A stretch of 21,781 bases of DNA from a virus, in the IMG/VR virus record IMGVR_UViG_3300034198_019201, positions 1-21,781 of that record. The stretch is one strand, 5' to 3'. Shown here one piece after another: positions 7,903 through 14,640 of the stretch. Numbering within the stretch: the first letter of the stretch is position 1; every line of letters begins with the position of its first letter. A model generated the notes under the pieces. That model made no database searches. It had not been told where the DNA came from and was given only the letters and a program-made list of their open reading frames with translations. Both the position numbers and the translations under genes were made by a program.

Positions 7903-8914
7903 ATTTTGAAATTGCGTTTCTATAGCAATTTTCTGGATTGATAAATTTATCTATATTTTGAACAGCATAAATAATATCATTTATGCTGGAACACCTTAGT
8001 CCAGTTTCTCCTTGCGATACGGTTTCAGTAAATCCGCCAAAATTTGTTGTTATTGTCGGAGTTCCTGAAAATTGAGCTTCAATAACGGTCCAATTGCATG
8101 GTTCAATAAATAAAGAAGGCGCAAATAAAAATTTAGCATCACTAAGTAAATACATTCTTTTGATTGGATCAACAAAGCCAACAAATTGACAATATCTAGT
8201 ATCTTTTAAACCAAGTATATTTGGACCAGCAAAAATTATATCTTGTTTTAAATCGTTACATATATCATAAGCAACTTTTGCTCCTTTCGCTTCTGTAATC
8301 CTGCCTAAAAACAGGGCGGTATTAGATTTGTTTTTCTTATAAAGAAAATCATTAGGATCAAAACCGGGATAAACTACAAATTCATTTCCTATATTTATAT
8401 TGGTTGAAGAATATCCATGCATTTTGTGCATTTGACTATGAGTTTCAAACATTTTAACTGGCGCGAACATACTATCGTAACCAATGCTAGGTTCTACTAC
8501 AATAGCTTTTTTATAAAAATGCTTAACACATTGTTCATGAGCAAATCCAAACCAACATAATATAAATTCTTTATCTGATCTTATTCTTTTATTTAATTCT
8601 GATGTGCAATTGTTATTAAATATTTTTACAGCTTCTGTATTTATATCTTGATTGAATCCCTTAGTCTCCCAATCATTTAAGTTGCCATAACTCTTTTTTA
8701 ATATATCATTATTAGTAACATTAATATGTTCTGTGCAATTAACGCTAGAGTTTTCATGACCATAATGATAAACAGTGTGACCTCTTTTGGTCATTTCATC
8801 ACAAAATTTGTAAACCTTTTGAACAAACGCACACAAAGATATGTTTTTACTTGTAGGTGAGTACGGAACACTTAGACAATGAAAAACCATACAATATAGT
8901 GTAACTCCTTTCAT
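7832..8914 (-). CDS. GT4-family glycosyltransferase
   Basis: A 360-aa GT-B enzyme and the only convincing minus-strand gene in the window. The N-terminal acceptor domain carries 'CAFVQKVYKFCDEMTKRGHTVYHYGHE'-type sequence (read here in part). The C-terminal Glycos_transf_1 domain carries 'ALFLGRITEAKGAKVA', a 'FVGFVDPIKRMYLLSDAKFLFAPS' region and the E-x7-E motif E271-E279 (EPCNWTVIE), then 'GGFTETV' and 'GETGLRC'. It probably transfers a sugar from a nucleotide donor to a glycan or protein. Two starts are possible: ATG at 8914, or ATG at 8890, which fits the usual GT4 N terminus (MVFHCLSVPYS) better and lies about 14 nt after an AAAGGAG sequence. The 8914 start is only 3 bp from the divergent PhoH start. 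Confidence 0.8.
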   Translation of the reverse strand: MKGVTLYCMVFHCLSVPYSPTSKNISLCAFVQKVYKFCDEMTKRGHTVYHYGHENSSVNCTEHINVTNNDILKKSYGNLNDWETKGFNQDINTEAVKIFNNNCTSELNKRIRSDKEFILCWFGFAHEQCVKHFYKKAIVVEPSIGYDSMFAPVKMFETHSQMHKMHGYSSTNINIGNEFVVYPGFDPNDFLYKKNKSNTALFLGRITEAKGAKVAYDICNDLKQDIIFAGPNILGLKDTRYCQFVGFVDPIKRMYLLSDAKFLFAPSLFIEPCNWTVIEAQFSGTPTITTNFGGFTETVSQGETGLRCSSINDIIYAVQNIDKFINPENCYRNAISKFTLEKQCDYYQYIFHNLSSTQIN

Positions 8915-8917
8915 AAC

Positions 8918-9667
8918 ATGTCAACCAAAAAGAAGAAAATTCAAAAAGAAAAAGAAGATCTAAACGAAATCATTGCTGATAATCATTTTAGATCAGTTAA
9001 ATTGAACATTAAAAACTTCAATTTAACAGATAAGCAAAAAAGTTTCGCGCAGATAGCATTTGATAAGAATACTAAAATTATTTTTATCAATGGTCCAGCA
9101 GGTTCTTCTAAAACCTTTTTAGCAGTCTACTGTGCGCTTCATATTTTAAATATGAATTCGAGAGCAGAATTGAAATATATAAGAACGATAGCGGAATCTG
9201 GAGAAAGAGCGTTAGGATCTCTTCCTGGGACTGTAGATGAAAAGTTTAATCCATTTATGATGCCTTTATATGATAAATTGGATGAGCTACTTCCTATGAG
9301 TCAATCAAAATACTTAGAAACCAATGGTTTTATCGAAGCTTTACCAATTAATTTCTTAAGAGGAGCAACTTGGAATGATAAAGTGATTATCGCAGACGAA
9401 TCTCAAAATTATAGCAGTAAAGAATTAGTCACGCTTCTTACTCGTATTGGGGAAAATACTAAAATGTTTATCTGCGGTGATGCTATGCAATCAGATATTG
9501 GCAACAAATCTGGTTTCATGAGAGTGTACGATCTTTTCAATAACAAAGAAAGCGAAGACAGAGGAATTTATTGTTTCCAATTTGATGAAGAAGATATCAT
9601 GCGTAGTGAAATATTAAAGTACATAGTTTCAGTGTTTAAAAAATTAGATAAAACTAATATACAGTGA
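8918..9667 (+). CDS. phoH: PhoH-like P-loop ATPase
   Basis: A 249-aa PhoH-family protein. Walker A is 'GPAGSSKT' (residues 59-66), Walker B 'VIIADESQN' (D160, E161; the cellular consensus is closer to ILDEAQN), and the sensor region is 'LTRIGENTKMFICGDAMQSDI'. The N-terminal about 30 residues are Lys/Glu-rich. PhoH homologues are common in aquatic phages; they bind ATP and are related to the helicase domain of RecD-like enzymes, but their phage role is not settled. The gene opens a tightly overlapping operon leading to the terminase. There is no Shine-Dalgarno, and the start lies 3 bp from a divergent ATG, so its promoter must sit inside the neighbouring glycosyltransferase gene. Confidence 0.88.
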   Translation: MSTKKKKIQKEKEDLNEIIADNHFRSVKLNIKNFNLTDKQKSFAQIAFDKNTKIIFINGPAGSSKTFLAVYCALHILNMNSRAELKYIRTIAESGERALGSLPGTVDEKFNPFMMPLYDKLDELLPMSQSKYLETNGFIEALPINFLRGATWNDKVIIADESQNYSSKELVTLLTRIGENTKMFICGDAMQSDIGNKSGFMRVYDLFNNKESEDRGIYCFQFDEEDIMRSEILKYIVSVFKKLDKTNIQ

Positions 9668-9673
9668 TATAAT
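9665..9673 (+). promoter_or_regulatory. Candidate extended -10 promoter (TGATATAAT)
   Basis: TGATATAAT matches the extended -10 consensus TGnTATAAT exactly and overlaps the phoH stop codon. There is no recognisable -35 box, which extended -10 promoters do not strictly need. A transcript starting the usual 6-8 nt downstream would begin almost at the ATG of the zinc-ribbon gene (9682), giving a near-leaderless mRNA. The same bases also match a TATAATAT octamer seen before other genes, so a phage sigma factor could be the reader. In such AT-rich DNA a chance match is possible. Confidence 0.3.
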
Positions 9674-9681
9674 ATTGGTGT

Positions 9682-10047
9682 ATGTACTGTAGCCAATGTG
9701 GTTTTAAAAATGGGGTTGGATCGAAGTTTTGTTCTAGCTGTGGAACAGCTTTAATGACGAATGTTCAACAACCCCAGATTAGAAAACAAATTCAAACTAC
9801 ACAAAAAGAAGTAGACGAAGATGGTTTGCCTACTTCTGTAGTCAAGCCAAGACGTTTAGAATATGAAATTGAAAGACCAGAGAAGAATAAGTTTCTAGCA
9901 AGTGAAATAATTCATTCTCCTCCGTCTTCTGAAAAATTTTCTAGACCGAGAGGCAATGTCAGCAAGCTTACTAAGGAAGAATACTTGTCACAATCATTAA
10001 AAGAGTGCGCTCCTAGTAAGAACTTCAAAGAAATAAATGAAGCATAA
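9682..10047 (+). CDS. Zinc-ribbon protein, hypothetical
   Basis: A 121-aa protein. The first 25 residues form a zinc ribbon with two CxxC knuckles (C3-x2-C6 and C17-x2-C20; 'YCSQCG' and 'FCSSCG'). The rest is hydrophilic, Pro/Lys/Glu-rich and probably disordered, with the tail 'LTKEEYLSQSLKECAPSKNFKEINEA'-like in character. The family's function is unknown; such proteins often bind nucleic acid or a transcription partner. Its 3' end overlaps the sigma-like gene by 11 bp, so the two are probably co-translated. That makes a regulatory partnership with the sigma-like protein plausible but unproven. Confidence 0.7.
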   Translation: MYCSQCGFKNGVGSKFCSSCGTALMTNVQQPQIRKQIQTTQKEVDEDGLPTSVVKPRRLEYEIERPEKNKFLASEIIHSPPSSEKFSRPRGNVSKLTKEEYLSQSLKECAPSKNFKEINEA

Positions 10048-10759
10048 AAACAAAAAAACTTTTGAAGAAATGTATGAAATCATAGATCAAGTCATAAAAA
10101 AAAGAAAAGCCAAGTGGAAGTTAAAAGCAATTGTTTGGTTCGACTTTGAAGACATTGAGCAGATAATAAAGATTCATATACATAAAAAATGGCATCTATG
10201 GGATCAAAAGCGACCCATAGAGCCTTGGGTTAATAGGATAGTCTCAAATCAGATAAAAAACATAATCAGAAATTCTTATAGTTGTTTTGTAAAGCCGTGT
10301 GTAAATTGCTCTTTTAATACTAATAAAGGAGCGACTTCTGCTGGAGATGACAATGCTTGTGGATTCACTCCTAGTCAAAAACAATGCAACGAATGTCCAT
10401 TGTACGCTAAATGGGAAAAGACAAAAAAGAATGCTTACGATTTAAAAATGACAGTAAGTTTGCAAAACCATCAAAATTATTTTATTTCTATACCAGAAAA
10501 TGAATCTGTTAATTTTTCCAACGCTGAAAAGAAACTTCATTCTTTAATGAAGGAGAATTTAAACGATAAACAGTTTTTTGTTTATAAAATGTTTTTTATT
10601 GACTGTCTTACTGATGATGAAGTAGCAAGATTTTTAAAATTCAAGACCAATGAGAAGGGTCGTAAGGCTGGATACAAGCAGATTAAAAATTTAAAAAAAA
10701 TGCTATATCTAAAAGCGAAAAATTTGATAAAAGATAACGACGTTTTTAACAATGAGTGA
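10037..10759 (+). CDS. Sigma-70-like (ECF-type) factor with Cys-rich insert
   Basis: A 240-aa protein. Residues about 34-80 look like sigma region 2 ('FDFEDIEQIIKIHIHKKW', then 'PIEPWVNRIVSNQIKNIIRN', the helix that normally contacts core and the -10 element). Residues about 165-235 resemble region 4, with a helix-turn-helix ('LTDDEVARFLKF..' then 'GYKQIKNLKKMLY'). Between them is an unusual Cys-rich insert with C83, C88-x2-C91, C108 and C117-x2-C120, likely a zinc site. The expected role is to redirect host RNA polymerase, perhaps to late promoters, given the position directly before the packaging and capsid genes. It overlaps the next gene by 8 bp. The region 2 match is by eye and fairly convincing; promoter specificity is unknown. 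Confidence 0.65.
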   Translation: MKHKNKKTFEEMYEIIDQVIKKRKAKWKLKAIVWFDFEDIEQIIKIHIHKKWHLWDQKRPIEPWVNRIVSNQIKNIIRNSYSCFVKPCVNCSFNTNKGATSAGDDNACGFTPSQKQCNECPLYAKWEKTKKNAYDLKMTVSLQNHQNYFISIPENESVNFSNAEKKLHSLMKENLNDKQFFVYKMFFIDCLTDDEVARFLKFKTNEKGRKAGYKQIKNLKKMLYLKAKNLIKDNDVFNNE

Positions 10760-11828
10760 TTTATCTGAAGAGCAACAAGTATTTATCAATAAAAAAATAG
10801 AAGAAGGGCTAACAGATTATATTGTTATAGCTAATCTTTTATTTAAAAGAGAAGATTTGCATGGCCGTTCAAAAGAATCAAAGCTAGTAAGAGATTATAT
10901 GATCTCTTCTGGGTCCATAAGCAAGAAAGAAAAAGCCAAACCAAAAGCGGACCCAGAAGCACTTACTGCGGCGCACATAGAATTTATAGACAGTAATATC
11001 AGAACAGGAATAACTCCAAAACAGATCACAGAATTATTATTTTCTAAAGAATTAGCAGGAGTATCTAACCTAAATGTTTTTATTACGCCTCAATACAGAG
11101 CAGTACACAAATACATCAAAGAAAAGCATCCAGATTATTTGGTTGAAAGCGAATCAGCAGTTAATGAAAAGTATGTCGTGCCAAGAAGTTTATCTTCTGC
11201 CATCAAGAAAGTAAATAAATGGGCTGGACAAGATTTATCTGAGGATAAATTAACATTGCAGCATAGAAAATATTTAGAAAAGCTATTGACTTATTTAAAT
11301 AGTCCACGCTTTGTACAAAACTACGATTCTTATCGTAGCTCTAATGATAAAGATCTTTTTGAAGCTGAGTTTGTACGTTCAGTTTGGGACAAGCCAGATC
11401 TTACGATTGATGAAACTAATTTATATATAAATGTTTGCATGGATTATATCAATCTTAAACAAATTGATATGAAAAAAAATAAAGTAAATGAAATGTTCAA
11501 TGACACTCAAGAACAAAAAGATTTTACAATGCGATTGACTGAAGTTTTGAAGACCATTTCAGAAGAATATAATCAATGCGCCCAACGTATAGATAAGTCT
11601 TTGCAGAAATTGAATGGCGAACGATCTAAACGTATAGAATCTCATCAACAAAAGAACGCTTCGATACTTAGTTTGGTAGAATTATTCCAAGACGAAAACG
11701 AAAGAAAAATGATGATTCAAATTGCAGAAATGCAAAAGAAAGTTGTCAAAGAAGAAGCTGATAGATTGGAAACGATGTCTGCATGGAAAGCTAGAATTTT
11801 AGGAATTACAAAAGAAGATGCTATATGA
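10752..11828 (+). CDS. Hypothetical protein, possible small terminase subunit
   Basis: A 358-aa soluble, charged, helical protein that I do not recognise by sequence. The N terminus contains two similar helical units, about 1-52 ('LSEEQQVFINKKIEEGLT...IANLLF') and about 72-130 ('LTAAHIEFIDSNIRTGIT...ITELLF'). Each looks like a small helix-turn-helix module, joined by a Lys/Pro-rich linker. The C-terminal about 170-358 is long-helical and coiled-coil-like ('MQKKVVKEEADRLETM'). DNA-binding modules followed by an oligomerising helical part, and a position two genes before the large terminase, fit a small terminase or packaging adaptor, but this is inference from context. The stop overlaps the next start as ATGA. 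Confidence 0.5.
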   Translation: MSDLSEEQQVFINKKIEEGLTDYIVIANLLFKREDLHGRSKESKLVRDYMISSGSISKKEKAKPKADPEALTAAHIEFIDSNIRTGITPKQITELLFSKELAGVSNLNVFITPQYRAVHKYIKEKHPDYLVESESAVNEKYVVPRSLSSAIKKVNKWAGQDLSEDKLTLQHRKYLEKLLTYLNSPRFVQNYDSYRSSNDKDLFEAEFVRSVWDKPDLTIDETNLYINVCMDYINLKQIDMKKNKVNEMFNDTQEQKDFTMRLTEVLKTISEEYNQCAQRIDKSLQKLNGERSKRIESHQQKNASILSLVELFQDENERKMMIQIAEMQKKVVKEEADRLETMSAWKARILGITKEDAI

Positions 11829-12745
11829 TCGAATGTAAAGTCTGTCAAGAATCTTTTGTAAATGATAAATGCTTTCACGCCCATTTAAAGAAACATAATC
11901 TATATCAAGGAGAGTATTATTGTAAATATTATCCTCGCTTTTCATTTTTTTATAAAAAACAAATACCATTTAAAAATAAAAGAGAATATTTTGAAACAGA
12001 GTTCCTTGATTATAATGAATTTTCTGAATGGGAAAGATCAGAGAATCAAGAAATCGTAAAAACAAAATGCGTATCCATGCTAAAAAATAGAATACAAGAA
12101 AAAAATTATCATTACGCACCTTTTCATAATGAATTGAAGACTTTGGATCTTCCAAATATAAATATATTCAAGAAGCATTTTGGATCTTATAATTCTGTTT
12201 GTAAGTTGCTGGATAAAGAGCCGCTTTTTAATAAGCCTTTGCCAAAAACTTTTAATAAAGTTTCTTTAAAGAATGAAACCATGCTTGTCGATACTCGCGA
12301 ACAAGATCCTTTAGAATTTCCTAATGTAAAGATTGAAAAATTATTTATTGGTGATTATTTAATGAACGCTCAAGAATATAATTATACTTTTGTAGATAGA
12401 AAAAGTGAAAATGACTTTTTAGGAACTTTAGCTTCTGGAGTTGATCGTTTTGAAAGAGAAATCCAAAGGACTTTTGAATTGGAAGGATATTTATTTATTG
12501 TAATAGAGTCCACAATAGATAGTATAATAGATAATCATCGAAAATACAAAAGAAAAACGAACTTAGAATACGTCTTTCATAACATGCGCCATTTGACTCA
12601 TAAATATCCTAGACATGTTCAGTTTGTATTTACGGGCAGTCGAAAAAAATCAATCGAAATTATACCAAAGCTTTTATATTTTGGAAAAGATTTATGGCAA
12701 GTAGATTTACAATACTTTTTAGATCATGAGTTGGGAAACAGGTAA
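11825..12745 (+). CDS. C2H2 zinc finger fused to ERCC4/XPF-type nuclease
   Basis: A 306-aa protein. The N terminus is a classical C2H2 finger: C4-x2-C7-x12-H20-x3-H24, with the hydrophobic core residues F11 and F17 at consensus spacing. A middle segment (about 30-145) is Lys/aromatic-rich and unassigned. Residues about 150-290 form an ERCC4-type nuclease: 'VDTREQDPLEF' (D156, R158, E159), 'IGDYL' (D177) and the XPF motif variant 'DRKSENDF' (D191-R192-K193...D197, Asp replacing the usual Glu of ERKxxxD). It should cut branched or flap DNA. Wedged between the possible small terminase (ATGA overlap) and the large terminase (20-bp overlap), it may trim or resolve branched replicative DNA before packaging. 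Fold assignment is strong; the role is inference. Confidence 0.8.
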   Translation: MIECKVCQESFVNDKCFHAHLKKHNLYQGEYYCKYYPRFSFFYKKQIPFKNKREYFETEFLDYNEFSEWERSENQEIVKTKCVSMLKNRIQEKNYHYAPFHNELKTLDLPNINIFKKHFGSYNSVCKLLDKEPLFNKPLPKTFNKVSLKNETMLVDTREQDPLEFPNVKIEKLFIGDYLMNAQEYNYTFVDRKSENDFLGTLASGVDRFEREIQRTFELEGYLFIVIESTIDSIIDNHRKYKRKTNLEYVFHNMRHLTHKYPRHVQFVFTGSRKKSIEIIPKLLYFGKDLWQVDLQYFLDHELGNR

Positions 12746-14591
12746 CCAAAGAATAAGAAAAAATCAGTTTATTTCTAATGAAGAGCTTTCTGAAAAGCAA
12801 GGCTTCTTGGAAGAACGTGAAGCGAAGCTTTTGTTTTATCAATTCTTGAGAAACAATATTACTTTTACTACTGATTTAATTACAGGAGTTAAATTGTTTC
12901 CATTTCAACATATGGCTGTCAAGTCAATGTTGGAAAGCGATTATTTTTTAGGAGTTTGGTCGCGTGGCATGAGTAAAAGTTATACTACTGGTATTTTTGC
13001 CATTCTAGACGCGATATTAAATCAAGGAATAGAGATAGGTATTATGTCTCGTTCTTTTCGTCAGTCAAAAATGATATTTAAAAAGATAGAAGATATTGCC
13101 GCCAAGCCTGAAGCCTATCTTTTAAAACAATGTATTACACATGTATCAAAAAATAATGATGAATGGCTAATGGAAATAGGTAAAAGCCGTATTCGCGCAT
13201 TGCCTTTAGGTGATGGTGAAAAACTTCGTGGTTTTCGTTTTCATCGTATTATTATTGACGAGTTTCTATTGATGCCTGAACGCATTTATAACGAAGTTAT
13301 TGTACCATTCTTGTCCGTAGTTCAAAATCCAACTCAACGAGAAGAATTGTATAATCTAGAAACTCAATTGATTGAGAAGGGCGAGATGAAGGAGGAAGAT
13401 AGATATGTTTGGCCCAACAATAAACTGATTGCTCTATCATCAGCGTCTTTTAAATTTGAATATCTTTATAAATTATACGAGCAGTATGATAATTTAATAC
13501 ATAATCCTAAGCCAACAGATTCTTCTAAGCGTTGTGTTATGCAATTTTCTTACGATTGTGCGCCAGTTCAGTTATACGATCAGAATCTAATCAATCAAGC
13601 AAAATCAACAATGAGTGAATCGCAGTTCCAAAGAGAATTTGGCGCTCAATTTACAGATGATAGTTCTGGATATTTTAAAATATCTAAAATGGCGCTATGT
13701 ACAGTACCTGATGGAGAAACACCTTCTGTAGAAGTAGTAGGTAATCCAGAAGATGAATATGTAATAGCCGTTGATCCTTCTTGGTCAGAAACTGAAGGGT
13801 CGGACGATTTTGCTATACAAGTAATAAAAGTTAATTACGAAAAACAAATGGGTACGTTAGTGCATTCGTATGCATTAGCTGGAGCTTCACTAAAAGATCA
13901 TATTAAATATTTCTTATATATTCTCAAAAATTTCAATGTTGTTGCTATATGTATGGATTATAATGGTGGTGTTCAGTTTATGAATTCCTGTAATGAAAGC
14001 GAACTGTTTAAAGATGAGAAGATTGAGTTAAAATGCGTAACAACAGAGTTTGAAAGACCAGAAGAATACCAATCTAATCTATATGCCGCAAAATCAGAAT
14101 ATAATAAAACAGATTATAGAACAGTTTTCATGAGAAAACCAACATCGGCTTGGATTCGTCAAGCGAACGAATTATTGCAAGCTAATTTTGACCATCGTCG
14201 CATATATTTTGCAAGCAGAGCTATGGATGATCATTACAAGTCACAAATAAACAAAAGAATAGGAATAGAAAATCTTAAATTTTCTAACGTTTCTGATTTG
14301 GATAAAGCGGATGTCGGCGCAAGAATGATTGACTTTGTTGAACATTTGTCAGATATGATACTTTTAACAAAAACAGAATGTGCGCTTATACAAATAACAA
14401 CTTCTGCACAAGGTATGCAAAATTTTGATCTTCCTGCTAATCTAAAACGTAAATCAGGTCCAGACAAACCAAGAAAAGATAGTTATTCAGCATTAGTATT
14501 AGGAAATTGGATGACAAAGATTATAATTGATATGAGAACTGTTACTGTAGAAGATAATACAGAAACATTTACTCCTATGTTTATAGCGTAA
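12726..14591 (+). CDS. terL: Large terminase subunit (packaging ATPase/nuclease)
   Basis: A 621-aa terminase. The ATPase half has a Walker A-like loop 'WSRGMSKSYTTG' (S79-S85, K84) and Walker B 'IIIDEF' (D178, E179). The RNase H-fold nuclease half begins at 'YVIAVDPSW' (D350), with a second acidic strand 'CMDYNGG' (D411) and a third acidic cluster at D524/D526/D529. Length and layout match T4 gp17-like motors. It docks on the portal, cuts concatemeric DNA and drives packaging. The Walker A has Ser where the usual Gly precedes Lys; R80-G81 precede it as in other terminases with divergent P-loops. It starts inside the nuclease gene (20-bp overlap) and is followed by a 49-bp gap holding 12-bp repeats, then the portal gene. 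Confidence 0.92.
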   Translation: MSWETGNQRIRKNQFISNEELSEKQGFLEEREAKLLFYQFLRNNITFTTDLITGVKLFPFQHMAVKSMLESDYFLGVWSRGMSKSYTTGIFAILDAILNQGIEIGIMSRSFRQSKMIFKKIEDIAAKPEAYLLKQCITHVSKNNDEWLMEIGKSRIRALPLGDGEKLRGFRFHRIIIDEFLLMPERIYNEVIVPFLSVVQNPTQREELYNLETQLIEKGEMKEEDRYVWPNNKLIALSSASFKFEYLYKLYEQYDNLIHNPKPTDSSKRCVMQFSYDCAPVQLYDQNLINQAKSTMSESQFQREFGAQFTDDSSGYFKISKMALCTVPDGETPSVEVVGNPEDEYVIAVDPSWSETEGSDDFAIQVIKVNYEKQMGTLVHSYALAGASLKDHIKYFLYILKNFNVVAICMDYNGGVQFMNSCNESELFKDEKIELKCVTTEFERPEEYQSNLYAAKSEYNKTDYRTVFMRKPTSAWIRQANELLQANFDHRRIYFASRAMDDHYKSQINKRIGIENLKFSNVSDLDKADVGARMIDFVEHLSDMILLTKTECALIQITTSAQGMQNFDLPANLKRKSGPDKPRKDSYSALVLGNWMTKIIIDMRTVTVEDNTETFTPMFIA

Positions 14592-14626
14592 AAGTAACTT
14601 TCAAAGTCACTTTTAAAGTTATAAGT
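14591..14626 (+). repeat. Three tandem 12-bp palindromic repeats (AAAGTNACTTT-type)
   Basis: The gap between terL and portal contains AAAGTAACTTTC, AAAGTCACTTTT and AAAGTTATAAGT in direct 12-bp register. The first two units are each perfect 11-bp palindromes around one central base (AAAGTnACTTT); the third is degenerate at its end. Together the first two could also fold as a weak hairpin. Possible roles are a repressor or activator operator, a packaging (pac) recognition site or a weak attenuator ahead of the head genes. The first unit starts on the final base of the terL stop codon. Confidence 0.6.
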
Positions 14627-14640
14627 GTAAAATAAAGAAT

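Noticed and set aside
376-8914. Host-derived genomic island or prophage boundary
   Set aside because: No integrase, att-like repeats or tRNA were seen, and the AT-rich style continues into clear phage genes; cargo within a phage genome is simpler.
14591-14626. Intrinsic terminator after terL
   Set aside because: The possible stem is weak and AT-rich with a tiny loop and only four T; repeated 12-bp units describe it better.
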